A DNA stretch of 64,000 bases from Pedobacter boryungensis. GTDB lineage: Bacteria; Bacteroidota; Bacteroidia; Sphingobacteriales; Sphingobacteriaceae. The DNA lies in NCBI RefSeq assembly GCF_013204825.1, contig NZ_JABMKV010000003.1, positions 434,001 to 498,000 of the forward strand. Reading direction: 5' to 3'. The position numbers were made by a program, and so were the translations under genes. Below the pieces are notes generated by a model. The model was not told the DNA's origin. It did no database searches and saw only the letters and a list, made by a program, of their open reading frames with translations. Shown here piece after piece: positions 10,901 to 19,735 of this stretch (its first letter is position 1; each line of letters opens with the position of its first letter).

Positions 10901-11100
10901 TTATTTGCTTTTATGGAATACATTCCATTTGGTTCGGATTGGACCACATTATTGGTTCCTTTAATTTTCACCGAAACTCCAGGAATAGGATTTCCATCCT
11001 CGGTGGAAGTTATTTTTCCAGTAATTGTAACTTGTTGGGCCAGCACTTGTGTAGCCATTAGAAACATCGCGAAAAATAACGTAAGTAGTTTTATTTTCAT
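7948..11100 (-). CDS. SusC/RagA-family TonB-dependent outer-membrane transporter (pair 2)
   Basis: A 1050-residue protein. The signal peptide ends at VLAQQ (about residue 22). A carboxypeptidase-regulatory-like domain spans about 24-103. The linker LGEVVVTAMG carries the TonB-box-like region. The plug (about 115-230) includes SLSVLKGAAAAALYGSRA, and a full barrel ends in GLNVSF. There is no STN domain. It is the import channel for the SusD lipoprotein encoded 18 nt downstream. The 205-nt upstream region holds the terminator of the next operon and a short GTATATAC palindrome near 11116, but no clear TAnnTTTG promoter. Substrate unknown. Confidence 0.93.
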   Translation of the reverse strand: MKIKLLTLFFAMFLMATQVLAQQVTITGKITSTEDGNPIPGVSVKIKGTNNVVQSEPNGMYSIKANKGDVIQFIYLGMKTQEREINGAGAINIALVSDSQSLGEVVVTAMGVKKERRALGYSVTELNSEELMKNKNTNIINSLAGKAPGVNVTQFSGSAGAGASITIRGGSSTAEGRQNQPLFVVDGIIYDNSTSVTGNSGTDGLTRSNTTYSNRVMDINPEDIESLSVLKGAAAAALYGSRAADGAIIITTKKGSEGVIQINVSSRLSTSQANKLPEVQTTFGPGSYAANGVFSDLNAYSSWGKPIAAGTPIYDNIGTFFQNGAVYDNNVNVSGGSKTGSFFLSASNFDQSGIVPGTGYDKTTFRFNGQQKYGKLTVDANAAYSVADIDRTLTTSGLYSSGVGSMQALYSWPTIFDIKNYVNPDGTQFRPYAGTLDLASDRDNPYWIINKDKLTSQTKRFTGGVSANYKIASWWDLTARVGYDQYTTNDYTFIAPGSALIPLYQNGRLSKNMVNYSFITSTIMSNWHKTFGDFDAHIMLGGTTESNETLRQNHWGYGFNTPGTISLANIANTNKFFTDATGKKRLVGAYGEAGVSYKSIAYLTFTGRNDWSSSLPIDAYSYFYPSISGAFVFTELLPKNNILSFGKIRASWASVGKDTDPYATATNVNAPYTIGSYTAVGNQWAAGNPNLKPEKQDSWEIGAEFRFLKGRIGLDYTYYHSETGNQIGQPRLAQSGGFIFSTLNSGTVINKGMEIALTGKPIANKDFSWDATLNFSYNKGRLGSFIPGIAYFYPTDAQFGTVKAASVPNGGYFLGLTGSPYLRELDANKAEIPNGRYQVDPTTGLYKLNTNNPVVGNREPDFIGGFNNTFRYKNLSFSFLLDIRKGGDVFNGTEYALVANGLSKRTLLNDRQSVTVTGVNSVTGADFTQTYEAGKTYTIGTTTVAGTNMIQRYWDNYAANSYNFLTSVNWLKLRSVSLTYDFKDLVKKAKFIKGLSASVVGTNLLTWTNYKGMDPEVSAAGGTGGSGSTGIDYLGVPAVRTFTFGLNVSF

Positions 11101-11256
11101 ATGTTATTGGGTTAAGTATATACTAATATACAATAATTGAATAAACCGATAAAATATTTATGTAATAACTCTAATACAGTATGTTAAGTTGAAAATTGCG
11201 AACTAAATACTGTTATGTGGAGTCTATAAATAAAGCTTCATCATAGATATAGAATC

Positions 11257-11291
11257 AAAAAAGCCCACCTGAAATTCAAGTGGGCTTTTTT
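11257..11291 (-). terminator. Intrinsic terminator of the susCD pair 3 operon
   Basis: AAAAAAGCCCAC (11257-11268) pairs perfectly with GTGGGCTTTTTT (11280-11291) around an 11-nt loop. It follows the stop of the DUF4397 gene at 11306 by 15 nt. The A/T flanks make it usable in both directions, but only the minus-strand genes point into it. Confidence 0.88.
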
Positions 11292-11305
11292 GATTAACAA
11301 ATTAT

Positions 11306-12118
11306 TTATCGATTCTCTGTAAAATCGAGGAAAGGGGCTGGGCTATTTGTAATTAAATTGCCTCGTAAAGTAAATGTGTACAACCTACCTTTAAGAAATG
11401 AGGTTGCGGTTCTAGTCACTAATTTTCCACTTGGAGAATCAATAAGCCTTAAAGAATAAGCACCTTGCTTAACCGCAATATAAGGCGAAGCTGTTTTATA
11501 AACTATACCAGTAATTGGCGTTGTAACAATAACAAGTGGCGGAACGCCTGGTGTAGTACTTGTAAATGTTTGTGTCAATTCTAATGATAAAGCAGTTGTA
11601 TTATGACCAGGATTAACTAGTCTAATATAAGCAATTGAAGTATCTGGAGCTGGTAAAATATCTTCTATAATAAAAGCATCAGATTTTTTAGTTACATAAT
11701 CATAAATACCACTTGTGTAGTAACTATAGTTTTTACCATCTTCTACTGTTTTAGTTACAGCAGATGTTTCTATGTTTGGTCCTTGGCCTAAAGCAGCGTT
11801 TACCACCATAGTACTTGGTGTTAAAGAAGAAAACTTAACACTACCTACTGGCGATAGAGAATAACCTCTTAATGGCACCAACCCTCCAAAGTTAACTCCA
11901 GTGGCAGCCTCTACCCCAGAAGCCGTTAAAGTGGCAGTTGTTTTCACATCATTTGCATAAAAATTGACTGTTGGTCCATTAATTGCAAAGTTATAGTATT
12001 TAAACTGAGCTCCTGAATATGGAGTAGTAATATCAACCACTGCGTTTTTCTCACATGATGCAAACATCATAGCTAACGCTAGAAGATATATTGGAAATAA
12101 TAATATATTCTTTTTCAT
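11306..12118 (-). CDS. DUF4397-domain lipoprotein, third gene of the pair 3 operon
   Basis: A 270-residue lipoprotein with the lipobox Cys at residue 22 (MMFASC). The rest reads as all-beta, with two repeats of the type seen in DUF4397 proteins: a stretch near 40-135 (AQFKYYNFAINGPTVNFYAND) and one near 160-260 (AYIRLVNPGHNTTALSLEL). It starts 10 nt after the stop of the susD at 12129 and is followed by a strong terminator, so it closes a susC-susD-DUF4397 operon. DUF4397 proteins often accompany susCD pairs in Bacteroidota, but their role is not established. A surface accessory in ligand binding is inferred from position. Confidence 0.85.
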   Translation of the reverse strand: MKKNILLFPIYLLALAMMFASCEKNAVVDITTPYSGAQFKYYNFAINGPTVNFYANDVKTTATLTASGVEAATGVNFGGLVPLRGYSLSPVGSVKFSSLTPSTMVVNAALGQGPNIETSAVTKTVEDGKNYSYYTSGIYDYVTKKSDAFIIEDILPAPDTSIAYIRLVNPGHNTTALSLELTQTFTSTTPGVPPLVIVTTPITGIVYKTASPYIAVKQGAYSLRLIDSPSGKLVTRTATSFLKGRLYTFTLRGNLITNSPAPFLDFTENR

Positions 12119-12128
12119 AATTTAAAAA

Positions 12129-13709
12129 TTAAGGGTTTGCAATCCAAATTGGAATAGTGTGATAATCTAATCTTTTACCACCTATTTTTTCAAATGCATC
12201 AATATTCCAAACCCATTCCGAGTTATATCTTGGACGTAATCTGTAGGCAGGTTTGTTATTGTTATCACTAAAAAGACGATCGGGAGCTGGAATTGCAAAA
12301 CCTCTATAAACTTGAGTAGCAGCAGGAGCAGATGGATCTGCATCAATATAATGATACCTTCTTAAATCAGCCCAAGTTTCGTTAATACCCCAACCCCAAA
12401 GCGCAATGTATTTTTGCAACATAATATCTCCTAATTTCAAATTAGCTGGATCTGTTGGCACAGCAGCTGACGCCAGAAAAGCTGTTTTTTCTGCTGCAGT
12501 AATTTGTGTTACTGTAGAATTTGCAGATTCCGCATTAGCTTGATTAACAAAATCAATATGTGCATCTATACCTTTTTTATACGCATCTAAAGCCGTCACT
12601 TTATCACCTTTTCTAAATGCAGCTTCAGCTTTAATAAACTGTAGCTCTGAATAAGTCATAATTGGGTAGCTAGATTTGTCATTAAAAACGTAGTTTCCAG
12701 ATAAATTTGCTCCAGAAGCAGTTGTACCCCAAAATGTCAACAAAGGTCTCTGGGTTGTTGTACTAGTTCCGTAACCAAAAGTAGGGTCAATACCGTACAC
12801 ATTACCATCTGTAGATGGGAAAAGTAGACGTTTTAATCTAGGGTCTACTGCACCACCAAATTGAGTACCATTCATTAAGTTCACAAAGAAATTAGTTTGT
12901 CTAAAAGTAGTTAGATTTCCTCTTTGCGGACCATAGAAGTTAGAAGATGTAGAACCTGCTGCACTGAACTTGAATTTTGCATTATCTGCATTTCCTGTCA
13001 TTGCCAAGTCTACAGCAGCTATAATATCATCTGGTTTATACTTTGCGCCTTTATTACTTAGGTGATTTAAATTTAACGCTTTCAATCCATAAGCAAAACG
13101 TAACCATTTTTCTCTGTTACCTTGAAAAATAGCATCAGTACTTGCTAAATATGCCTGGTTTACTTTACCATCAGTTCTTTTTAGATTTGTGATTGCTAAG
13201 TCTACTAAGCGTTGTATTTCTACATATACGTCTTCTTGGCTGTCATAATCAAAAGTTTTTCTACTTTGGTCAAATGCTTGCTTTAAAATTAGCTCGCCAT
13301 GTGTATCTGTTAAATGCTGCCAGCCTATAGCTTTCAAACAATAACCAATACCCAATAAATCCCAGCGTTCTTCTTGTTCAGAAATACGCATCATGTCAAT
13401 TAAATTGTATCCTAATAAGAAATACACTGTTCTCCATTGCTCAGATGCAGGATCTGCTGAAGTAAACGTATAACCATGTCTATCCCAAGTATCTGAAGCT
13501 GTATTTTCTGCCCAGTTTTGAATATACTTACCAATATAGCGACCATCATATTGTTGTGAGAACGCTAAGTTTGTTTGCATTGGACCCAAATATAAATTGG
13601 GTGATACTACTTGTGGATTGTTTGGATTAACATTTACATCCAACCACTTTTTACATCCCGATGCACTGATCAAGATGAGTATAGCCGCACTATATATAAA
13701 TTTTTTCAT
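12129..13709 (-). CDS. SusD/RagB-like outer-membrane lipoprotein (pair 3)
   Basis: A 526-residue lipoprotein of normal SusD length. The lipobox ends at Cys19 (SASGC) and is followed by KKWLDVNVNPNNPQ, the signature shared with the susD at 5935. The helical core contains the usual SusD segments: a KWLRFAYGLKALNLNHLS-type helix, a TYSELQFIKAEAAFRKGD helix in the last third, and a C-terminal IPIW-rich end. It starts 18 nt after the stop of its SusC and is followed after 10 nt by the DUF4397 gene. It should capture the ligand at the cell surface and hand it to SusC. The ligand is unknown. Confidence 0.93.
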   Translation of the reverse strand: MKKFIYSAAILILISASGCKKWLDVNVNPNNPQVVSPNLYLGPMQTNLAFSQQYDGRYIGKYIQNWAENTASDTWDRHGYTFTSADPASEQWRTVYFLLGYNLIDMMRISEQEERWDLLGIGYCLKAIGWQHLTDTHGELILKQAFDQSRKTFDYDSQEDVYVEIQRLVDLAITNLKRTDGKVNQAYLASTDAIFQGNREKWLRFAYGLKALNLNHLSNKGAKYKPDDIIAAVDLAMTGNADNAKFKFSAAGSTSSNFYGPQRGNLTTFRQTNFFVNLMNGTQFGGAVDPRLKRLLFPSTDGNVYGIDPTFGYGTSTTTQRPLLTFWGTTASGANLSGNYVFNDKSSYPIMTYSELQFIKAEAAFRKGDKVTALDAYKKGIDAHIDFVNQANAESANSTVTQITAAEKTAFLASAAVPTDPANLKLGDIMLQKYIALWGWGINETWADLRRYHYIDADPSAPAATQVYRGFAIPAPDRLFSDNNNKPAYRLRPRYNSEWVWNIDAFEKIGGKRLDYHTIPIWIANP

Positions 13710-13727
13710 TTTTTTTTGATTTTAATC

Positions 13728-16700
13728 TTACAACCCAATTCTTACACCGAAATTAATCCCTAAAGATGTTGGGAAATTTCCAAAATCAATAGCCATACCT
13801 CCAGCACCCACAGTTGCCGCGTTATTACCATTAGCAATTGGATCTGCACCAGAATAATTGGTAATCAAGAATACATCAGTTGCTGTTGCAAAAAATGAAG
13901 CCGATTTAACAAATTTTTGTCTAGCCAATAATTTTGATGATAGTGTATAAGATAAAGTAATGTCTCTCATTCTAATCCAATTGATATCCTTCTCTATAAA
14001 TAGTTCTTCACTAATTGAAGAGTAATATCTGCTATCATAGTATGGATTAACAACAATATTATTTGGTGTTGGTTTAGCAGAATTCTCTAATCCATCTTGT
14101 AATACACCTTTAATCACTCTTGGTGTTTCACGATCTAAAGTTCTTGTAGTTAACCCTCTTTGTGTTAAATAATGTTCTGTTGCGTTTAACACATCACCAC
14201 CTTTTCTAAAGTCAATTAAGAAAGATAATCTGAAGTTTTTGTACCCAAACTCATTAGTCAAACCAAGTGTCCAATCTGGCCAACGATCTGATCCATTAGA
14301 AATAAATGCAGTGCTTCTTAATGGAAGGCCTGTAGCTGGACTTATTAATATTTCCCCAGCATTATTTCTTAGATAAAAATTACCTGTAAACTGAGTTAAA
14401 GGCTGTCCAGGTTGCGCACCACCACGAACGTTACCATATAACCAAGTATCAGAGCTATAAGACTCTGGCACATCTCTAGGTAATGAAAGCAATTTAGATC
14501 TAGATAAATCAAAGTTAGCAATTACATTCCAGCTAAAGTCTTTAGTTAAAATTGGTTTACCAGTTAATAAAACTTCATAACCATGATTTTGTGTATTACC
14601 ACCATTTAAGTCAGTTAACACGAAACCTGTACCATAACTAGCTCTAATATCTCTAACAATTTGCTCGTCAGTTTTCTTTTTATAATAAGTAAATTCTAAA
14701 TTAATTCTGCTCTTTAAGAATGATAAATCAGCACCAAATTCGTATGAAGTCGCTATTTCTGGTTTTAACGTAGGATTTGGTCCTGTAAAACCATAGCGAT
14801 AACCTCCAGCAGATAGATTTTCATATTGTAATGCTGGGTAAATTTTGTAAGGACGTGCGTCTCTACCTACTTGAGCAATACTCGCTCTAATTTTACCACT
14901 GTTTAATATTTTCTTAAGTCCCTCTAACCCTTTTAAATCTGTAAAATTAAAACTTGTTGATACAGATGGGTAGAAGAATGAATTATTAGCTATTGGCAAA
15001 GTAGAGGTCCAGTCATTTCTTCCTGTTACTGTTACATAAACTAATTTATTATAATTCATTTGAACTTGACCATAAAGTGAAGCAACTCGTCTTTGAACAA
15101 TAGTACTCAATGCTCTTCTTGTCAATGCATCTGTATTATTGATTGAAGCAAAGTTAGGCTCTAAGAACTTCTCTCCATAAGCACTCAATGCTCTTGCATC
15201 TTCAGATTTAATCTCACCACCTGCTAATGCGCTGATGTTAAATTTAGGTAAAACTTCTTTTTTATAATTTACAAAAGAGTTAACGTTTATGTTGCGTGTA
15301 TTTTGAGTTAATTGATCAAATGCACCTCCTCTTGTAGTAGCATAATAACTCTCTGGGTGGTAAACATTTTGACTTTGGAACGAAGCAATGTCAAATCCAA
15401 CGCGGGTTGTAAACGTGAAATCCTTAATAGGAGTTAAAATTAAACTAGTGCTCGAAAAAATCCTATTATTTACATCAAAAGCACTATTCTTATTGATATT
15501 AAAATATGGATTATCTAATTGACTTTCGTTAGGAAGCGTATCCCAAAACTTTCTTCTCAAACCTGCTGGTGTTAAATAATCCCTAGCATCATCTGTTCTT
15601 GGCCAAATTAACAATCCTATTAGTGGTCCTCCAGAACCTTTAAAAACTTTATCATTTCTAGAGTAGCTATAGTTTAATGATAAATCTATTTTCAACCATT
15701 TGTTCAGTGTTGCTGCAGTTGAACCACCTAAAGTAAAACGATCATAGCTTGTATTAGGAATCGCACCATTTTGCTGCGTGTAAGTTGATGAAACACGGTA
15801 AGTTGCTTTATCAGTACCACCTTCAAATGAAAGATTGTGTTTTTGTGTTAAGGCAGTTTCAAAGAATTCAGAAACGTTATCATAAATTTTTGTTCCGGCC
15901 TGATATTTTGGACCAAAATAAGAAATTGTTGTAGTTTCAAGCACTCCATTAGTGCCTAAGCCATATACATCTTGTACATTTGGCACAGAAGTAACTTGGT
16001 CTATTCTGAAACTATTGCTATAATTAATACGACCGTCTCCAGCTTTACCTCTTTTAGTGGTGATAATAATAGCTCCATTTGCTGCATCAATACCATATAA
16101 AGCTGCTGCTTCTGGTCCTTTTAATACAGTAATATCTTCAATATCTTCTGGACTAAAATCTGATGAACGGTTGGTAAAATCTGTACCTCTATTTTCTAGT
16201 GAACTATTACTAGCCATACTAGAAGCAAAATTTGCCGTGTTCATAGTACTATTATCCGAAGGTATACCATCAATTACGATCAGAGGCTGATTATTACTGT
16301 TTACAGAACTAAAGCCCCTTAAAATAATCTGACTAGACGCTCCTGGAACACCAGAAGTTGAGTTAATAGTTAGACCCGCAATACGACCCTGTAATCCATT
16401 CACAAAGTTTTCTCTTTGAGTTTGAGCAATTACAGCTCCAGAAACTGACTGAATTGAAGCTCCAGCAGCTTTTTTGTCATCCTTAATACCTAAGGCACCC
16501 GTAATTTGCACTTCTGATAATTGATTTGCATCTGTTCTTAATACAACATCAATTGAATTTGATGTCCCCACTGTAATTTCTTGACTAATAGTTCCAATAA
16601 AACTATATACAAGAATTTGGCCAGGAGCGGCCTTAATGCTATAAACACCATCGGAAGCACTAATTGATCCTCCCGGAAGGCCTTTAACCTTAACTGATGC

Positions 16701-16820
16701 ACCAGGCAATGGCAACCTGTCTTCGTCAAGGATTTTACCCGTAATTGTTTTCTGTTGTGCAAAACTTTGAGTTAAGCATAAAAAACATACTACGAAAAGT
16801 AAAAGTAGTTTTCTTTTCAT
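13728..16820 (-). CDS. SusC/RagA-family TonB-dependent outer-membrane transporter (pair 3)
   Basis: A 1030-residue protein when started at the ATG at 16820 (MKRKLLLLFVVCFLCLTQSF, a proper signal peptide). The open frame extends upstream to a TTG at 16997, but those 59 extra residues would precede the signal peptide and cover the conserved control region, so the ATG is preferred. Domains: regulatory-like beta-sandwich (about 23-100), plug (about 110-235, with DITVLKGPEAAALYGIDA), and a barrel ending in GVRIGL. The final residue is Leu rather than the usual Phe. It leads a susC-susD-DUF4397 operon. Its upstream region matches that of the susC at 19736-23161, which suggests shared control. Confidence 0.92.
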   Translation of the reverse strand: MKRKLLLLFVVCFLCLTQSFAQQKTITGKILDEDRLPLPGASVKVKGLPGGSISASDGVYSIKAAPGQILVYSFIGTISQEITVGTSNSIDVVLRTDANQLSEVQITGALGIKDDKKAAGASIQSVSGAVIAQTQRENFVNGLQGRIAGLTINSTSGVPGASSQIILRGFSSVNSNNQPLIVIDGIPSDNSTMNTANFASSMASNSSLENRGTDFTNRSSDFSPEDIEDITVLKGPEAAALYGIDAANGAIIITTKRGKAGDGRINYSNSFRIDQVTSVPNVQDVYGLGTNGVLETTTISYFGPKYQAGTKIYDNVSEFFETALTQKHNLSFEGGTDKATYRVSSTYTQQNGAIPNTSYDRFTLGGSTAATLNKWLKIDLSLNYSYSRNDKVFKGSGGPLIGLLIWPRTDDARDYLTPAGLRRKFWDTLPNESQLDNPYFNINKNSAFDVNNRIFSSTSLILTPIKDFTFTTRVGFDIASFQSQNVYHPESYYATTRGGAFDQLTQNTRNINVNSFVNYKKEVLPKFNISALAGGEIKSEDARALSAYGEKFLEPNFASINNTDALTRRALSTIVQRRVASLYGQVQMNYNKLVYVTVTGRNDWTSTLPIANNSFFYPSVSTSFNFTDLKGLEGLKKILNSGKIRASIAQVGRDARPYKIYPALQYENLSAGGYRYGFTGPNPTLKPEIATSYEFGADLSFLKSRINLEFTYYKKKTDEQIVRDIRASYGTGFVLTDLNGGNTQNHGYEVLLTGKPILTKDFSWNVIANFDLSRSKLLSLPRDVPESYSSDTWLYGNVRGGAQPGQPLTQFTGNFYLRNNAGEILISPATGLPLRSTAFISNGSDRWPDWTLGLTNEFGYKNFRLSFLIDFRKGGDVLNATEHYLTQRGLTTRTLDRETPRVIKGVLQDGLENSAKPTPNNIVVNPYYDSRYYSSISEELFIEKDINWIRMRDITLSYTLSSKLLARQKFVKSASFFATATDVFLITNYSGADPIANGNNAATVGAGGMAIDFGNFPTSLGINFGVRIGL

Positions 16821-16873
16821 AAAGATAATTTGGTTAATAAATAAGTTTTGTTTTATTGATTGTTTGGCTTTTG

Positions 16874-16932
16874 CTAAACCCGCATTAATACGCAAAATAG
16901 CAATTGCCAAGTAAATATCATAAATATTTTTA
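16874..16932. promoter_or_regulatory. Conserved susC upstream block, copy A
   Basis: The stretch from CTAAAC through CGCATTAATACGCAAAATAG and CCAAGTAAATATCATAAAT matches 23218-23278 with only scattered substitutions. It lies at nearly the same distance from the susC start (54 bp here, 57 bp there). It contains CGCA and ACGCAAA elements in direct orientation. It is probably leader, promoter or operator sequence of the susC at 16820. No exact TAnnTTTG match is present, so I do not assign a -7 box. Confidence 0.6.
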
Positions 16933-16983
16933 AGTTTAAAGAAATTATTTAAACTTAAATGATACCTTTTTGAAATTTTTAAT

Positions 16984-17006
16984 GCAAAAACCAGCAAAAA
17001 CCAGCA
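16984..17006. repeat. Tandem 10-bp repeat GCAAAAACCA, copy A
   Basis: GCAAAAACCA at 16984-16993 and again at 16994-17003, plus a partial third unit (GCA), then TAAT. The same element occurs at 23330-23349. It lies 164 bp upstream of the susC start and only 53 bp upstream of the divergent deoR-type gene, so a protein bound here could control both. It is a likely operator or activator site by position and repetition; the binding protein is unknown. Confidence 0.65.
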
Positions 17007-17058
17007 TAATATTTTTAATATTTTAATTTTTTATATATTAGTATTCCAAACACTATAT

Positions 17059-17805
17059 ATGCTAAAAAAAGAAAGGCACGATTTTGTTATGCGACAAATT
17101 AATTTGCATAACAGGGTACTTACTTCAGATCTAGTTCAATTGCTAAATGTTTCTGAGGATACAATAAGAAGAGATTTACAAGAAATGTCTGATGACAATT
17201 TATTGTATAAAGTTCATGGAGGAGCTCTTTCTAAATCTTATAATTCTACTTTTGACGACAGCACAGTATATGCCAAGGATGCTAAAATAAATATTGCAAA
17301 AAAAACGATCCCATTAATTAAAGATGGAATGGTGATTTTAACAGGAGGTGGAACTACTATCATTGAATTGGTAAAACAATTGCCAGAAAATTTAGCAGCT
17401 ACTTTTTTTACCATTAGCCCCTTAGTGGCCATTGAATTAGCCAAGTATAGAAAAATTGAGGTAATCTTGATTGGAGGAATGTTTTCGAAAAACTCACAAA
17501 TTACATATGGCGGTCACGTAATTAGTCAACTTTCTGAAATAAATGCTGATTTATGTTTATTAGGCACGAGTGCTATACATCCTACTGATGGCCTTACAGA
17601 TACAGATTGGGAAATTAACCAACTGAAAAAGACAATGCTTAGTTCATCCAGAAAATCTGCCATTTTATGCATTTCTGAGAAATTGAATATTTCACTTAGA
17701 ATTAAAGTGACATCATTAGAAAATATTAGTTATTTGATTACAGAACTAGATCAAGAAGACTTAAAATTAGAAAACTATAGGGTGAAAGGGTTAAGAATTC
17801 TGTAA
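17059..17805 (+). CDS. DeoR/GlpR-family transcriptional regulator
   Basis: A 248-residue regulator. The N-terminal winged helix-turn-helix (about 5-57) carries the DeoR signature VSEDTIRRDLQEM and the following KVHGGA segment. The C-terminal DeoRC sugar-phosphate sensor domain (about 75-235) has GGGTTIIELVKQLP, where phosphosugars bind, and LLGTSAIHPTDGLTDTD. Family members repress sugar genes until a phosphorylated intermediate binds. It is the only regulator in the island and is transcribed away from the susC at 16820. Tandem GCAAAAACCA repeats lie in the shared intergenic region and again upstream of the susC at 23161. Control of both pairs is a reasonable inference. A strong terminator follows. 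Confidence 0.92.
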   Translation: MLKKERHDFVMRQINLHNRVLTSDLVQLLNVSEDTIRRDLQEMSDDNLLYKVHGGALSKSYNSTFDDSTVYAKDAKINIAKKTIPLIKDGMVILTGGGTTIIELVKQLPENLAATFFTISPLVAIELAKYRKIEVILIGGMFSKNSQITYGGHVISQLSEINADLCLLGTSAIHPTDGLTDTDWEINQLKKTMLSSSRKSAILCISEKLNISLRIKVTSLENISYLITELDQEDLKLENYRVKGLRIL

Positions 17806-17818
17806 GTTTAAAGGCATT

Positions 17819-17857
17819 AAATAGAAAAGGCCATCAATAAGATGGCCTTTTCTATTT
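17819..17857. terminator. Bidirectional intrinsic terminator
   Basis: A perfect 17-bp stem: the left arm is 17819-17835 and the right arm 17841-17857, around a 5-nt loop. The core AAGGCCATC pairs with GATGGCCTT. It separates the convergent deoR-type gene (+) and susD gene (-), 13 nt and 11 nt from their stops. Confidence 0.9.
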
Positions 17858-17868
17858 ATAACTAATTT

Positions 17869-19725
17869 CTACCAACCTGTAGTTTGGCTAAGGGTAAATC
17901 CTTTCTCCTTATACTGGTTAATTTGAGTTTGTCCTACTGGTGACAAATAAGATTTATCGGTAAAAGCTGCTCTATTTGATGCATTTGTTACCATCCAAAA
18001 TCCAACCATAGATGCTGCATTTGTTCCATCATAAGTTACAACCACTCCATTAGGGTTACCATTTGCATCTGCTTTCATCACTTTTACATTTTTAGCAGTA
18101 GCTGCTGCTGCTGTTAAAGCTGTAGGTAATTCTGTTGGCAAATTCACCCATGGACCTAGTAAATATTCTGGTTTATTGAAATTCATATAGTTCAATTTTT
18201 TCCATCTTCTGATATCTCCAAGTCTGAATTGTTCAAAAACAAATTCCATTCTTCTTTCTCTACGAATTTCCCATATCAAATCAGGAACATCTGCATCACG
18301 ATTTGGATCAACAGGCATATCTGACAATAATAATGGGGCTGTTTTCTGAACACCTTTAGCAACTGCTGCTGCTTCAAGTGGGCGGCTTCTGAGCGCATTA
18401 ATAGATTTATCAATTTCAGTTTGCGTTACGGCTGCTCCACTATAATACTGAGCCAAAACTGCTTTAGCTTCAATCCAATTTAACACAATCTCTCCTAAAC
18501 GTAATACAGGTGCATCAGAAGTATTTGTACTGCTACCATATTGCGATGGGTAAGTTTTCCCAACAAAAGCTATCGCCTCTCTTGGTGCAAATTTATAACC
18601 ATACAACAAAGTGGCCGAGTTACTAGATGGCTTATCTATAAATGAAGCCTCAAAGCGAGGATCTCTAGTCTTAGCCAAATCAGCAAATGTAAATGTCTTT
18701 GCACCTGGAACGGCAGAATTATCAAATGTTTTACCATCGTTAACAATAAATGAGCGAATCAAATTTAAATTACCGTCTACACCAACAACCTCAGTACCAT
18801 TTTGATAAGATAAAATACTGTGAGTAATTGTTAAAGCAGCATCATAAGCTCTATAAAGTAAAACTTCTGGATGTCCTGCTAAAGATTCTGATGTAAAGAT
18901 AGATTTGAAATCTTTTGTAAAATTCCATTTATTGCTAGTCATTACGTATTCGGCTGCATCTCTCGAAAATTCTAGGTATTTTTTAGCACGAGCAGCGTCT
19001 ATTCCATGATAGTGCTCCCAAGTTCCTTCAAATAACATAAATCTAGAGATAAAACCAGCAGCGATGTATCGATTTAAATACTGCGTCCCATCGTTATCAC
19101 GCATATTGGCCATTACATATTTAAGATCATCATATACTTTATCCATCACTAAGCCTCTAGCATCGCGATTTTTGTATAAAATTGGCAAATCTTCAGTTGT
19201 TAATTCTTGATCAAAATAAGGAACATCACCAAAAACACTTACCAATCTGCTATACTCATACGCTCTATAAAAACGAGCTACTGCCGTCCAATGCTTATAA
19301 GCATCCGCAGAAAGATTTGGTTTGGCTTTATTTTCTATACGATTTAAGAAAATATTTGCTTTACGCACCCAAGCAAAGCTCCATGTTGGACCCCCATATT
19401 GTGGTTGCCATGCAGCACCTTCAGAATTAGATCCTCTACTCGATGGAACACTACTTTCAAAAGCAGATTGTGCATTTTTCCCAGTTAAATCGTCGTTAAA
19501 GGTGTATCCTCTAACTGGCGTGTAATCTAATGTGAAGCCAGTTGCATAACCGTTAAAGTAATTGGTATAAAATCCATTCCCGAATAACCTTAAGTCATCT
19601 TCGTTACGCCAATAATTATCATCGACTATACTAGTCAATGGCGGGCGATCTAGTGTATCTTTTGTACAAGAAACTAGTAGCATTGTTACTGCCGCTACAC
19701 TATATATAATTTTATGAAATTTCAT
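17869..19725 (-). CDS. SusD/RagB-like outer-membrane lipoprotein (pair 4)
   Basis: A 618-residue lipoprotein with lipobox Cys20 (LLVSC). It continues TKDTLDRPPLTSIVDDNYWRN, the classic start of RagB/SusD proteins, where the D..P.T.I....YW segment is widely conserved. This differs from the CKKWLDVN type of pairs 2 and 3. Later segments include WIEAKAVLAQY and IRRERRMEFVFEQFRLGDIR, the conserved C-terminal SusD helix. Length is at the upper end of normal. It starts 10 nt after the stop of its SusC partner and ends at a bidirectional terminator. Substrate unknown. Confidence 0.93.
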   Translation of the reverse strand: MKFHKIIYSVAAVTMLLVSCTKDTLDRPPLTSIVDDNYWRNEDDLRLFGNGFYTNYFNGYATGFTLDYTPVRGYTFNDDLTGKNAQSAFESSVPSSRGSNSEGAAWQPQYGGPTWSFAWVRKANIFLNRIENKAKPNLSADAYKHWTAVARFYRAYEYSRLVSVFGDVPYFDQELTTEDLPILYKNRDARGLVMDKVYDDLKYVMANMRDNDGTQYLNRYIAAGFISRFMLFEGTWEHYHGIDAARAKKYLEFSRDAAEYVMTSNKWNFTKDFKSIFTSESLAGHPEVLLYRAYDAALTITHSILSYQNGTEVVGVDGNLNLIRSFIVNDGKTFDNSAVPGAKTFTFADLAKTRDPRFEASFIDKPSSNSATLLYGYKFAPREAIAFVGKTYPSQYGSSTNTSDAPVLRLGEIVLNWIEAKAVLAQYYSGAAVTQTEIDKSINALRSRPLEAAAVAKGVQKTAPLLLSDMPVDPNRDADVPDLIWEIRRERRMEFVFEQFRLGDIRRWKKLNYMNFNKPEYLLGPWVNLPTELPTALTAAAATAKNVKVMKADANGNPNGVVVTYDGTNAASMVGFWMVTNASNRAAFTDKSYLSPVGQTQINQYKEKGFTLSQTTGW

Positions 19726-19735
19726 ATGTATAATT

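Noticed and set aside
13728..16997. Longer TTG-started version of the susC of pair 3
   Set aside because: The extra 59 residues would precede a perfect signal peptide and cover a control region that matches the one upstream of another susC.
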